NCBI GenBank assembly: GCA_902569785.1
Contig: CACFVO010000003.1
Coordinates: forward strand, 1 to 64,000
DNA length: 64,000 nucleotides
Origin: an uncultured Pelagibacteraceae bacterium
Lineage (GTDB): Bacteria > Pseudomonadota > Alphaproteobacteria > Pelagibacterales > Pelagibacteraceae
Direction of reading: 5' to 3'
Below the pieces are notes generated by a model. It made no database searches and was not told where the DNA came from. It saw only the letters and a list, made by a program, of their open reading frames with translations. A program made the position numbers and the translations under genes. The first letter of the stretch is position 1; each line of letters starts with the position of its first letter. Shown here piece after piece: positions 39,843-50,950 of this stretch.

Positions 39843-40418
39843 TTATCTTGGGGATCTTTTAGATAAGATTCTTTGTAGAGTCCTTCTATGCATTTTTAGT
39901 CTTCTAGCTGTTTCAGAAACGTTTCGATTACATAATTCAAATACTCTGTGAATATGTTCCCACTTTACTCTATCAGCAGACATTGGGTTTTCTGGAGGTT
40001 TTGCTTTCGACTCAGGTGAAGCTAATAGTGCTGCCTCTACGTCGTCTGCATCTACAGGTTTAGCCATATAATCTATGGCGCCTGCTTTAACTGCTGCTAC
40101 AGCCGTAGGCAAATTCCCGTATCCCGTTAACATTACAATCCTGCAGTCTTTTTTGTTCTTAGATAGTTCTTTAACCACATCTAGCCCATTGCCATCTTCT
40201 AGTCTTAAATCCACTAAAGCAAAACTAGGAGGTGGACTGTTTTTAACTATCTGAAGCCCCTCAGACACCGTTTTAGCTTCTTTTACAACAAAACCCTTCT
40301 TCTCCATGGCTCTTGAAAGCCTTCCTCTTAATGGATCGTCATCATCGAGAATAAGAAGTGTCTTGTCCTGAAAATCGGACAGATTTAGTTGCTTTGGGTA
40401 ATTTTTAGAAGCTTTCAT
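39843..40418 (-). CDS. regA: Response regulator RegA/ActR/PrrA family
   Basis: LLILDDDDPLRGRLSRAMEKKGF, Fis-type HTH NVSETARRLKMHRRTLQRILSKRSPR. Confidence 0.93.
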   Translation of the reverse strand: MKASKNYPKQLNLSDFQDKTLLILDDDDPLRGRLSRAMEKKGFVVKEAKTVSEGLQIVKNSPPPSFALVDLRLEDGNGLDVVKELSKNKKDCRIVMLTGYGNLPTAVAAVKAGAIDYMAKPVDADDVEAALLASPESKAKPPENPMSADRVKWEHIHRVFELCNRNVSETARRLKMHRRTLQRILSKRSPR

Positions 40419-40490
40419 ATGGTAACCATATAGTTACTAAGATCAATTTTACAACTAGTCAAAATAGCATTTTTTTCTTTACATAAAGTC

Positions 40491-40549
40491 AAAAAAACCT
40501 TAAATGCGACTTAATAAGGTTTTTTTTGTACAAATTTTTTAAAAACCTT
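40491..40549. promoter_or_regulatory. Mutually exclusive hairpins (attenuator-like) in the regA/ODC divergent spacer
   Basis: AAAAAAACCTTA (40491-40502) pairs with TAAGGTTTTTTT (40515-40526); the latter also pairs with AAAAACCTT (40541-40549). Confidence 0.45.
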
Positions 40550-40577
40550 CTGTGTAAATTAACGAGGGACACATGAG

Positions 40578-41756
40578 ATGCGAAAATTTAAAGACGTTAA
40601 CGAATTAGTTAACGAGTTGAAACCTGATTATCCCGTATATTGTATACGGCCAGAGTCGATAAAAAAATCTACAAAGTTTTTTAAAGATAACTTTCCAGGC
40701 AAAGTTCTTTACGCTGTTAAAACGAATCCTAATGAACAATTAATTAAACAGATTATCTCGAATGGAATAGAAGATTTCGATGTAGCTTCTCTTAATGAAA
40801 TTAAATTAATAAGTAAGATTAAACCAGAAGCTAATTTATACTTTATGCATACTATAAAAAGTAAAGAAAGTATTGCATCAGCTTATTTTAATTATGGAGT
40901 TAGAAACTTTGCATTAGATCATAAAGACGAACTTAGAAAAATTCTTGAAGCCACAAATAAAGCTAAGGATTTAAATTTATTCGTAAGAATAGCTATTTCT
41001 AATGAGCATGCTGAAATTGATTTATCAAGAAAATTTGGGGCACTTCCCTCTGAAGCATTAGGTCTTGTAAGATTGTGTAAAGAACATTCAAAAAAACTTG
41101 GAATAAGTTTTCATGTTGGTTCTCAATGCATGCATAAGATTTCTTATTCGAAGGGTATTCGTGAAATTGGAAATATAATTAAAAAAACTAAAATTATACC
41201 TGAAGTTATTAATGTTGGTGGTGGCTTTCCATCATTGTATCCTGATCTTAATCCTGAACCACTTAATAACTATCTTAATGAAATAAAAAAATCTCTTAAA
41301 AATTTAAAATTACCAAAACTACCCCAAATTATTTGCGAACCAGGAAGAGCCATTGTAGCTGAAAGCGGATCAACGATAGTTAAAGTTATATTAAGAAAAA
41401 AACAAAATCTCTATATAAACGATGGTACTTATGGCTCATTATTTGATGCTGGAGTTCCAAATTTTGTTTTACCAACTAAAATGATTACTAGTGGAAGAAT
41501 TCATTCTAAAAAATTAACTTCATTTAGACTCTTCGGACCAACTTGTGATAGTTTAGATTACATGAAAGGACCTTTTTTATTACCGAATAATATAAAAGAT
41601 GGTGACTACATCGAATTGGGCCAATTAGGTGCATACGGATTGACTTTTAGAACAAAATTTAATGGTTTTTATTCAAATGAAATTTTCGAATTGAATGATA
41701 AACCAATCATGTCTTTATATGAGGATTCAAGTAAAGTCGATTACTTGGTTGCTTAA
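40578..41756 (+). CDS. Ornithine/lysine decarboxylase, fold-type III PLP enzyme
   Basis: GKVLYAVKTNPNEQLIK PLP-Lys, FHVGSQC, VINVGGGFPSLYP, ICEPGRAIVAE, FGPTCDSLDYM. Confidence 0.9.
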   Translation: MRKFKDVNELVNELKPDYPVYCIRPESIKKSTKFFKDNFPGKVLYAVKTNPNEQLIKQIISNGIEDFDVASLNEIKLISKIKPEANLYFMHTIKSKESIASAYFNYGVRNFALDHKDELRKILEATNKAKDLNLFVRIAISNEHAEIDLSRKFGALPSEALGLVRLCKEHSKKLGISFHVGSQCMHKISYSKGIREIGNIIKKTKIIPEVINVGGGFPSLYPDLNPEPLNNYLNEIKKSLKNLKLPKLPQIICEPGRAIVAESGSTIVKVILRKKQNLYINDGTYGSLFDAGVPNFVLPTKMITSGRIHSKKLTSFRLFGPTCDSLDYMKGPFLLPNNIKDGDYIELGQLGAYGLTFRTKFNGFYSNEIFELNDKPIMSLYEDSSKVDYLVA

Positions 41757-42805
41757 TGACAAAAAAAAATGGTCCAAACATCGGACATAATAAAAAATCA
41801 TTCCTAAATAATCCTGTAGAACATATAGACATAACTTCTTTTGATGCGAGAAAAATAATTGAAGGTATGGGAAAAATGTCATTTACCTCTAGAGACACCG
41901 CAAATGCAGCTAAAATTTATAATGAGATGATATCAGACGATAACTGTTCTATTTTTCTTACAATTGCAGGCTCAACCTCTGCGGGTGGTTGTATGAATCT
42001 TTATTCAGATTTAATTAAGTATAACATGGTTGACGCAGTAGTAGCCACAGGAGCCTCTATAATTGATATGGATTTTTTTGAGGCTCTAGGGTTCAAGCAT
42101 TATCAAGGGTCTCAATTCCAAGATGATACCGAACTTAGAAAAAATTATATTGATAGAATTTACGACACATATATTGATGAAGAAGAGCTTCAAGCCTGTG
42201 ATCAAGCTATTTGTGACGTCGCTAATTCATTAGAACCTAAAGCTTATACCTCAAGAGAGTTTATTAAAGAACTAGGAAAATTTTTGAAAAATAATGGGAA
42301 AAAAAAAGGTTCTTTAATAGAAACAGCATTTGACAATAATGTTCCTATTTTTTGTCCAGCATTCACAGATAGTTCTGCTGGATTTGGTTTAGTAATGCAT
42401 CAAGAACAAAATCCAAATAAGCACATCACAATTGATTCTATAAGAGAGTTAAGAGAATTAACTGAAATTAAAGTAAAATCTAAGCAATCTGGTCTATTAA
42501 TGGTAGGCGGTGGAGTGCCTAAAAATTTTGTTCAAGACACAGTTGTCTGTGCAGATCTTATAGGTAAAAAAGTCGATATGCATAAATATGCTATTCAAAT
42601 TACAGTTGCAGATACTAGAGATGGAGCTTGTAGTAGTTCAACTTTAAAAGAAGCTAGCTCATGGGGGAAGGTAGATGTTGCTAAAGAACAGATGGTTTTT
42701 GCTGAAGCTACAAGTGTTTTGCCCTTAATTGCTAGTGATGCATATCACCGTGAAAATTGGAAAAATAGAAAAAAAAGAAATTTTTCTCAGTTATTTAAGT
42801 CTTAA
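41756..42805 (+). CDS. Deoxyhypusine synthase-like protein
   Basis: IFLTIAGSTSAGGCMNLYSDLI, VVATGASIIDMDFFEALG, PIFCPAFTDSSAGFGLVMHQ, SSWGKVDVAKEQMVFAEATSVLPLI (SWGK holds the DHS catalytic Lys). Confidence 0.92.
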   Translation: MTKKNGPNIGHNKKSFLNNPVEHIDITSFDARKIIEGMGKMSFTSRDTANAAKIYNEMISDDNCSIFLTIAGSTSAGGCMNLYSDLIKYNMVDAVVATGASIIDMDFFEALGFKHYQGSQFQDDTELRKNYIDRIYDTYIDEEELQACDQAICDVANSLEPKAYTSREFIKELGKFLKNNGKKKGSLIETAFDNNVPIFCPAFTDSSAGFGLVMHQEQNPNKHITIDSIRELRELTEIKVKSKQSGLLMVGGGVPKNFVQDTVVCADLIGKKVDMHKYAIQITVADTRDGACSSSTLKEASSWGKVDVAKEQMVFAEATSVLPLIASDAYHRENWKNRKKRNFSQLFKS

Positions 42806-43686
42806 TGAATTATTTAAGTCAAAGAAAAGGTTTCCTTGGTTATGACGCGAGTCAAAAAACTAATCATAAGGTAGTTGTAGTACCATTTGGTTTAGAAAAA
42901 ACTGTTAGTTACGGAGGTGGAACAAAGAATGGTCCAAAAGAAATAATCAAAGCATCTCATCAAGTTGAATTATTTGATGAAGAGTTAAACAAAGAGCCGT
43001 ATAAAGAAATTGGAATTAAAACTCTTAAACCATTTTTAATAAAAAAAGAAATTAAGTCTGCGTTAAATCAGTTAACAAAAATTAATAAAAAAATTTTATC
43101 AAATAATAAATTTCCTATAGTTTTTGGAGGTGAACATTCTTTAACAGTTGGATCAATCAAACCTTTTGTAGAAAAATACGATGAAATAACTTTACTTCAT
43201 TTTGATGCTCATGCAGATCTAAGAGAGAGTTATAATGGAGAAAAATACTCACATGCTTCAGCAATAAAAAGATGTTTAGATTTCAAAAATGTAAAAGTTG
43301 TTTCCTTTGGGATAAGAAATTTATCTCAATCAGAGATGAACTTTTATAAAAACAATCAACATAGAATCGAGATATTTTGGGGCAAAGACAAAAAAAATTG
43401 GAATTTAAGTCGTCTAAAAAGTATTTTTAAAAAAAAAAATGTTTATATTACGTTTGACGTAGATGGTTTTGACGCAAGTATTATGCCAGCAACAGGAACA
43501 CCTGAGCCAGGAGGTTTGTTATGGGAGGAGGTGCTTCCTATTATAAAAAATGTTTGTCAAATTTCTAATATAGTTGGAGTAGATATTAATGAGTTAGCTC
43601 CAATAAAAAATTTTGACTCTTATAATTTTCTAGTAGCAAAATTGGCATACAAAATTTTATCTTATATATTTGAATTTAAACGTTAG
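42805..43686 (+). CDS. speB: Agmatinase/arginase family ureohydrolase
   Basis: FGGEHSLTVGSI, LLHFDAHADLRESYNG, VYITFDVDGFDASIMPATGTPEPGGL Mn ligands. Confidence 0.92.
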   Translation: MNYLSQRKGFLGYDASQKTNHKVVVVPFGLEKTVSYGGGTKNGPKEIIKASHQVELFDEELNKEPYKEIGIKTLKPFLIKKEIKSALNQLTKINKKILSNNKFPIVFGGEHSLTVGSIKPFVEKYDEITLLHFDAHADLRESYNGEKYSHASAIKRCLDFKNVKVVSFGIRNLSQSEMNFYKNNQHRIEIFWGKDKKNWNLSRLKSIFKKKNVYITFDVDGFDASIMPATGTPEPGGLLWEEVLPIIKNVCQISNIVGVDINELAPIKNFDSYNFLVAKLAYKILSYIFEFKR

Positions 43687-44965
43687 ACTTTAAATCTATT
43701 TGCTTCCAAACAATCTTCACAGAAGCACCGCCTAATTTATTAGATTTTAAAAAAGACAGTCGTGCTGATTTTCTCTCTAAAAGTGTTTTGCCTAGAAAGG
43801 TCCCTAATCCTGTTCCAGAGTTTGAATTTACTTCATTTGATTTAGATTTTATATAGGGTTCTCCAAGAAATTCTTTTATATCCTCTGGAAACCCAGGCCC
43901 ATCATCGTTTATTGAGACTTCTAAATCTTTATCATTGCTTTTTACCTTTATTTCTACTGTGCTTTTGGAAAATTTTACTGCATTTCCAATGAAGTTTCTC
44001 AACCCATAAGTTAATTCTGCAGATCTTAGAAATTCAAAATTTTTTTTGTTATCATCTAAATTTAATAATAATTTTTTAGAAGAAGTTTCTTTAAAAGACT
44101 CAATAACCTCATTAAGTAAGTTTTCAATTGTAGTTTTAGAAAAAAATTCATCATCTTTTATTTTTTTTTTTGAAATTTGTTTTAGTATTTCTCCACATCT
44201 TTTAGTCTGACTGATCAATAAATCTAAGTCTTTTATATGTTCATTTTTTTCTCCTAGTTCTTTTTTAAGTTCAGAGGCAACTACATTTATAGTGGCTAAT
44301 GGTGTACCTAAAGAATGAGCAGCAGCGGCAGCTTGGCCTCCGAGTGACTCTAACTCATATTCTTTGGCTATCACCTGTTGTACTTTATTGATTGCATCAG
44401 ATCTTCTTTTGCTTTCACCAGAAAATCTAATTCCAAAATAACTTAAAAATACTAAACCGACGATAATAGCTAAAAAATATCCAGTTAAATATAGTTTTGG
44501 AAATGTGATAGATTGATCATGTATACCTGGTAAAGGATAATGAAAGATTGTCAATAAAAACAAAAAAATAATAGTTAAAAATCCCAATATAATAGTTGTT
44601 CCCATGCTTAAAAATGTTGAAGAGACTATAGTTGGAATAATCATTAATATTGAAAAAGGATTTGAAATCCCGCCTGTCAAGTATAGGAGAGCTGTTAATT
44701 GGACTAGGTCATAAAATAAAAATATACTTGCATAAAAGTCTTTTATAATAGAGGACCTAATACCATAATGTAAATATAAGTTAGTTAAAAAGCCCAAAAA
44801 TAAGATTGCATGGGCAATTACAAGTGGAAAATCCAACTTTAAATAAAAATAGACTAGATTTATTGCTGCAAACTGCCCTGTTATTGCTATCCATCTTAAA
44901 ATTACTAAGGTTTTTTTATCTAAGTTAAGATTTTCTCTCAGTCTAAAGAGAGTGGAAAAATTCAT
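43676..44965 (-). CDS. regB: Sensor histidine kinase RegB/ActS/PrrB family
   Basis: LTGGISNPFSILMIIPT (GGxxNPF), AAAAHSLGTPLATINVVASELK, SQTKRCGEILKQI redox-Cys region. Confidence 0.92.
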   Translation of the reverse strand: MNFSTLFRLRENLNLDKKTLVILRWIAITGQFAAINLVYFYLKLDFPLVIAHAILFLGFLTNLYLHYGIRSSIIKDFYASIFLFYDLVQLTALLYLTGGISNPFSILMIIPTIVSSTFLSMGTTIILGFLTIIFLFLLTIFHYPLPGIHDQSITFPKLYLTGYFLAIIVGLVFLSYFGIRFSGESKRRSDAINKVQQVIAKEYELESLGGQAAAAAHSLGTPLATINVVASELKKELGEKNEHIKDLDLLISQTKRCGEILKQISKKKIKDDEFFSKTTIENLLNEVIESFKETSSKKLLLNLDDNKKNFEFLRSAELTYGLRNFIGNAVKFSKSTVEIKVKSNDKDLEVSINDDGPGFPEDIKEFLGEPYIKSKSNEVNSNSGTGLGTFLGKTLLERKSARLSFLKSNKLGGASVKIVWKQIDLKSNV

Positions 44966-44972
44966 TTGAACT

Positions 44973-47042
<2,070 letters not shown>

Positions 47043-47168
47043 TTAGATAATCTTTTATATCATTTTTTTAAGTTAATATAAAACGGCCAGAGGGCATTAC
47101 TGCTTAAAATGATTGCATATCAATGCTTTTAGACCAAAATATAAAAAAAATTGTAAATTTAAAGAAAA

Positions 47169-48284
47169 TTAGATTTTCATAGGCATTATAACATAATAAC
47201 TATTTTTATCAGAGGCATCTAAGATTAATACGGGCGAAACTGAGTCTTTTAAATTCATTTTTAAATTTTTATCTTCAATCTCGGAAGCAATATCTATTAA
47301 ATATTTTGAGTTAAAACTAATATTAAGATTGTCAGAATTAAAATTTGCTTTTATGATTTCATTTCCTTCCCCTGAGTTGGCGCTATTTACTGAAAATTGA
47401 ACATTCTCTTTGTTAATAAGTAATTTTACACCTTCTTTTCCATCCAAAGAGACACTTGCCACCCTTTCAATTGAATCTATAAAATCCTTAGAAGGTACAA
47501 CTAGAGATTTTTCATTATTTGCAGGTACAACTTTTTTATAATCTGGAAATTTTCCATCAATAACTTTAGAAATTAGCTTCATGTTTCCTAAAGAAAATTT
47601 AACTTTATTTTCACTTGTTTGCATTGAAAATTTTTCCTTAGTCTCCGTTAAAAGAGAGCAAAGTTGAAAAACAGTTTTTCTGGGTAATATTAAAGATGAA
47701 AAATTATCTGCATTTTCAATTTCTAAACTACTAGATGATAATCTATGGCTGTCAGTCGCAACTCCGGTTAAAAAATTTCTACCATGTCCCTCGGTCAAAT
47801 GTAAAAAAATACCATTTAAATAATGTCTTGTATCATCATTTGAAATTGCAATTTTAGTTTTATTTAGAAGTTTTAAAAATCTACTATTATTAAGCATCAT
47901 TTCCTGACCTTCAAATTCATCAGTAAATGTAGGAAAGTTATCAGTTGGTAAACAAAGTAAATTAAAATCTGAATTATCACTTTTTAAACTTAGTTTATTT
48001 TCTGTTTTAAGATCAAAATTTAAATCTGAATCTGAGGATATTTTTCTAAGTATATCATAAAGAATAGCTGCTGAAGTAGTAGTGCTTCCTTCTTTTAATA
48101 TTTTAACTTCTTCTATTTCATCATAAAAAACTATATCTAAATCAGTAGCAATTATAGATAATTTATTATCTTTCAATTGTAGTAAAACATTAGAGAGTAT
48201 GGGAAGAGTATTTTTCTTTTCTACTACACCTTGCACAAAACTTAATGACTTTAATAAGATATCTCTTTTAACAATAAACTGCAT
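47169..48284 (-). CDS. dnaN: DNA polymerase III beta clamp
   Basis: MQFIVKRDILLKSLSFVQGVVEKKNTLPILSNVLL; C-terminal YYVIMPMKI. Confidence 0.97.
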   Translation of the reverse strand: MQFIVKRDILLKSLSFVQGVVEKKNTLPILSNVLLQLKDNKLSIIATDLDIVFYDEIEEVKILKEGSTTTSAAILYDILRKISSDSDLNFDLKTENKLSLKSDNSDFNLLCLPTDNFPTFTDEFEGQEMMLNNSRFLKLLNKTKIAISNDDTRHYLNGIFLHLTEGHGRNFLTGVATDSHRLSSSSLEIENADNFSSLILPRKTVFQLCSLLTETKEKFSMQTSENKVKFSLGNMKLISKVIDGKFPDYKKVVPANNEKSLVVPSKDFIDSIERVASVSLDGKEGVKLLINKENVQFSVNSANSGEGNEIIKANFNSDNLNISFNSKYLIDIASEIEDKNLKMNLKDSVSPVLILDASDKNSYYVIMPMKI

Positions 48285-48292
48285 TTTTACTA

Positions 48293-49684
48293 TTACTCTT
48301 GTAGAAGATTTTTGATCTGATTTATGTTTTTTTTCATCTCATCATCTTGTTCGGATAATCTCGTTATAGTTTTTACTGCATGAATCACTGTAGTATGATC
48401 TCTATTAGCAAATCTTCTTCCAATTTCAGGAAGAGATCTTGTTGTCATTTTTTTTGCTAAATACATTGCAAGTTGTCGAGGTCTTGCTAAAGGCCTAGAG
48501 CGTCTCTGGGAAAGCATATCATTTAATGAAATATTAAAATAGTTAGATACAACATTTTGTATTTTGTCTACAGTGATAACTTTGATTTGGCTGAATAAAT
48601 CTTTCAATATATTTTTACAGTCATTAATTGTTAAGTCCTTATTATGAACTCTACTAAATGCTATTACTCGATTTAAAATACCTATAAGCTCTCTAATATT
48701 AGTTTTACTTTCGTTTGCTATATAGTTAATTACTTCCTCGCTCAAATTAATATTCTCTTTAAATTGGTTTTGCATTTCTATAATTTTTTTCTTAATAATT
48801 TTAACTTTTAATTCTAAATCAGGTATGTCAATATCAACTACTAGTCCACCAGCTAGTCTTGACTTAATTCTTTCTTGTACTCTATCTAGCTTCATGGGCG
48901 TTCTATCTGCAGATATAATTATTTGAGATCCTTTGTCTATTAAGCTGTTAAAAGTATGAAAAAATTCTTCCTGTAAGCTTTCTTTGCCTCTTATAAATTG
49001 AATATCATCGATAATAAATACTGATGATTTTCTAAAAAAATCCTTAAAGTTTACCATGTCATTTTTTTTTATAGATTTGATAAAATGATACATGAAACGT
49101 TCAGCAGAAATAAACATAACATTATTTTCTGACTGAAGTTCTAGACCAATAGCATTTAGTAAGTGAGTTTTGCCTAAACCTACTCCTCCACAAATATACA
49201 ATGGATTATATCTTGATATATGTTCACATATCTTTTTAGAATAAGATAAAGCAATATCATTACTTTTACCTTGAACAAAATTTTCAAAATTTAAATTTGG
49301 ATTCAGCCTATTATAATTTAAAATAGAGTCTTTAATAGTTGTAACTTTGTTTATTTCATCTGTTTTGATTATTAAATCTGAATTATTTTTATTATCCTCT
49401 ATGATCTTAAATTCAATTCTATTTAAACTGAGCTTAAAACCTTTTACTTGCTCTAAGATCTTATCTAAGTATCTAGAAACTATCCAATCTCTAAAGAATC
49501 TTGTCGGAACACTAAGAATTAGATAATCGTTGTATTCTTTTACCAAAGAAATTTTTTGTAGCCAACTTGTATAAATTTCCGTTCCAAAAGTTTTTTTAAA
49601 TGCAGATTGAATTTCCATCCAATCTAACGTTCTTTCTTCTTCAGAAATATAAACGTTTTGTTTTTTTATATTATTTTTGTCCAT
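48293..49684 (-). CDS. dnaA: Chromosomal replication initiator DnaA
   Basis: NPLYICGGVGLGKTHLLNAIG, VFIIDDIQFIRGKE, RPRQLAMYLAKKMTTRSLPEIGRRFANRDHTTVIHAVKTI. Confidence 0.98.
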   Translation of the reverse strand: MDKNNIKKQNVYISEEERTLDWMEIQSAFKKTFGTEIYTSWLQKISLVKEYNDYLILSVPTRFFRDWIVSRYLDKILEQVKGFKLSLNRIEFKIIEDNKNNSDLIIKTDEINKVTTIKDSILNYNRLNPNLNFENFVQGKSNDIALSYSKKICEHISRYNPLYICGGVGLGKTHLLNAIGLELQSENNVMFISAERFMYHFIKSIKKNDMVNFKDFFRKSSVFIIDDIQFIRGKESLQEEFFHTFNSLIDKGSQIIISADRTPMKLDRVQERIKSRLAGGLVVDIDIPDLELKVKIIKKKIIEMQNQFKENINLSEEVINYIANESKTNIRELIGILNRVIAFSRVHNKDLTINDCKNILKDLFSQIKVITVDKIQNVVSNYFNISLNDMLSQRRSRPLARPRQLAMYLAKKMTTRSLPEIGRRFANRDHTTVIHAVKTITRLSEQDDEMKKNINQIKNLLQE

Positions 49685-49908
49685 GAGATTATTGTCTTGA
49701 AAGATTACTTTTAACTCTGTTTTTAAAAATTATGCAAGTATCTGGAGGTTGTAATTAAAAAAAAACTTAATTCGGTTGTAGTACTAGCGCAAAGATAGAA
49801 AAAAAAATAAAAAAAAATTACAACTCAAGAAAGAAACTATATTTAGTTTAGTGAAACTAAATGTTGAATAATAAGACAACTATCAACTTAAAATTGTTTA
49901 TTATTTAA
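49685..49908. promoter_or_regulatory. dnaA upstream spacer with several inverted repeats; rpsT 3' region and candidate dnaA promoter/oriC
   Basis: Inverted repeats GTTGTAATT/AATTACAAC (49748-49756, 49816-49824), ATTTAGTTT-AGTG-AAACTAAAT (49841-49862) and a bulged stem 49867-49905; A-tracts. Confidence 0.45.
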
Positions 49909-50160
49909 TTAAATCTTTTTAGAAGTTCTTGAGATTTTTCTCGCAGCTGTTCGCTTACTTATAATGCCAGATTTAGCAACCTGCATTAGAATTGATTGAA
50001 ATTTTGAAAAATATTTTTTTGCTTTTTCCTTGTTTTTGGATTTGATTAATAAATCCATTTGTTTGATAGCATTCTTATATTTGCTTTTTCTTATTCTATT
50101 AACCTGAGTTTGTTTCTTAACCCTTCTAACCCTTCTAATTGCTGATTTTGTGTTTGGCAT
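49909..50160 (-). CDS. rpsT: 30S ribosomal protein S20
   Basis: MPNTKSAIRRVRRVKKQTQVNRIRKSKYKNAIKQ..., SGIISKRTAARKISRTSKKI. Confidence 0.96.
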   Translation of the reverse strand: MPNTKSAIRRVRRVKKQTQVNRIRKSKYKNAIKQMDLLIKSKNKEKAKKYFSKFQSILMQVAKSGIISKRTAARKISRTSKKI

Positions 50161-50245
50161 ATTTTTTAAACTGTATATATGCCAGTATTATGTGGGTCAA
50201 CTTTATTATTTTCAACTTCTGGTAATTCTGGCATATAATTTATTT

Positions 50246-50950
50246 ATGAAAAGTAGTATCCAAGATAAACCAAAGCTAGTTAATTCTGTATTTTCCAAAG
50301 TCTACAGAAAATACGATTTCATGAACGATGTTATGTCTCTTGGAATTCATCGTATTTGGAAAAATAAACTAATCGACTGGATGAATCCTCAACCAGATGA
50401 AAATCTTATTGATGTTGCTTCTGGCACAGGTGATATCGCAAAACTTTTTTCTAAAAAAAATAATAACTTATCAAACATTGCATGCGTAGAGCCTAATGAT
50501 CAAATGTTTAGTGTTGGTAAATTAAATTTAGAAAAATTTCAAAATATAAAATGGTATAAAGCTAAAGCAGAAAAGTTACCCTTTAAAAATGATACCTATA
50601 ATTTCTACACAATTAGTTATGGCATAAGAAATGTTTTAGATATAAATTTATCTTTAAAGGAGGCATTTAGAGTTTTAAAGCCTGGTGGTCGTTTTATGTG
50701 CCTAGAATTTTCTAAAATAAACAATGAAATAATTAATCTTTTTTATCAGCAATATTCAAAAGCAATACCTTTTATTGGAAAATATATTGTAGGATCATCA
50801 GAGCCCTATGAATATCTAACTAAAAGCATTAAAGAATTCTACACCCAAAAACAATTAGTCGACTTAATAAAAAAAAATGGATTCTCTAATGTAGAATATA
50901 GAAATCTTTCCAACGGTATTTCTGCTATACATTCTGGATGGAAAATCTAA
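50246..50950 (+). CDS. ubiE: Ubiquinone/menaquinone methyltransferase UbiE (start corrected from 50150)
   Basis: VFSKVYRKYDFMNDVMSLGIHRIWKNKLIDW, DVASGTGDIAK, GIRNVLDINLSLKEAFRVLKPGGRF; ATG at 50246 fits the conserved N-terminus. Confidence 0.95.
   Translation: MKSSIQDKPKLVNSVFSKVYRKYDFMNDVMSLGIHRIWKNKLIDWMNPQPDENLIDVASGTGDIAKLFSKKNNNLSNIACVEPNDQMFSVGKLNLEKFQNIKWYKAKAEKLPFKNDTYNFYTISYGIRNVLDINLSLKEAFRVLKPGGRFMCLEFSKINNEIINLFYQQYSKAIPFIGKYIVGSSEPYEYLTKSIKEFYTQKQLVDLIKKNGFSNVEYRNLSNGISAIHSGWKI

Noticed and set aside
50191-50199. TGTGGGTCA as a DnaA box
   Set aside because: Only 7 of 9 match to TGTGGATAA and a single copy; not enough to call an origin element.
50150-50245. N-terminal extension of ubiE in the ORF track
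   Set aside because: It overlaps rpsT's start and contains the inverted repeat; UbiE homology begins at MKSSIQDKPK (ATG 50246).
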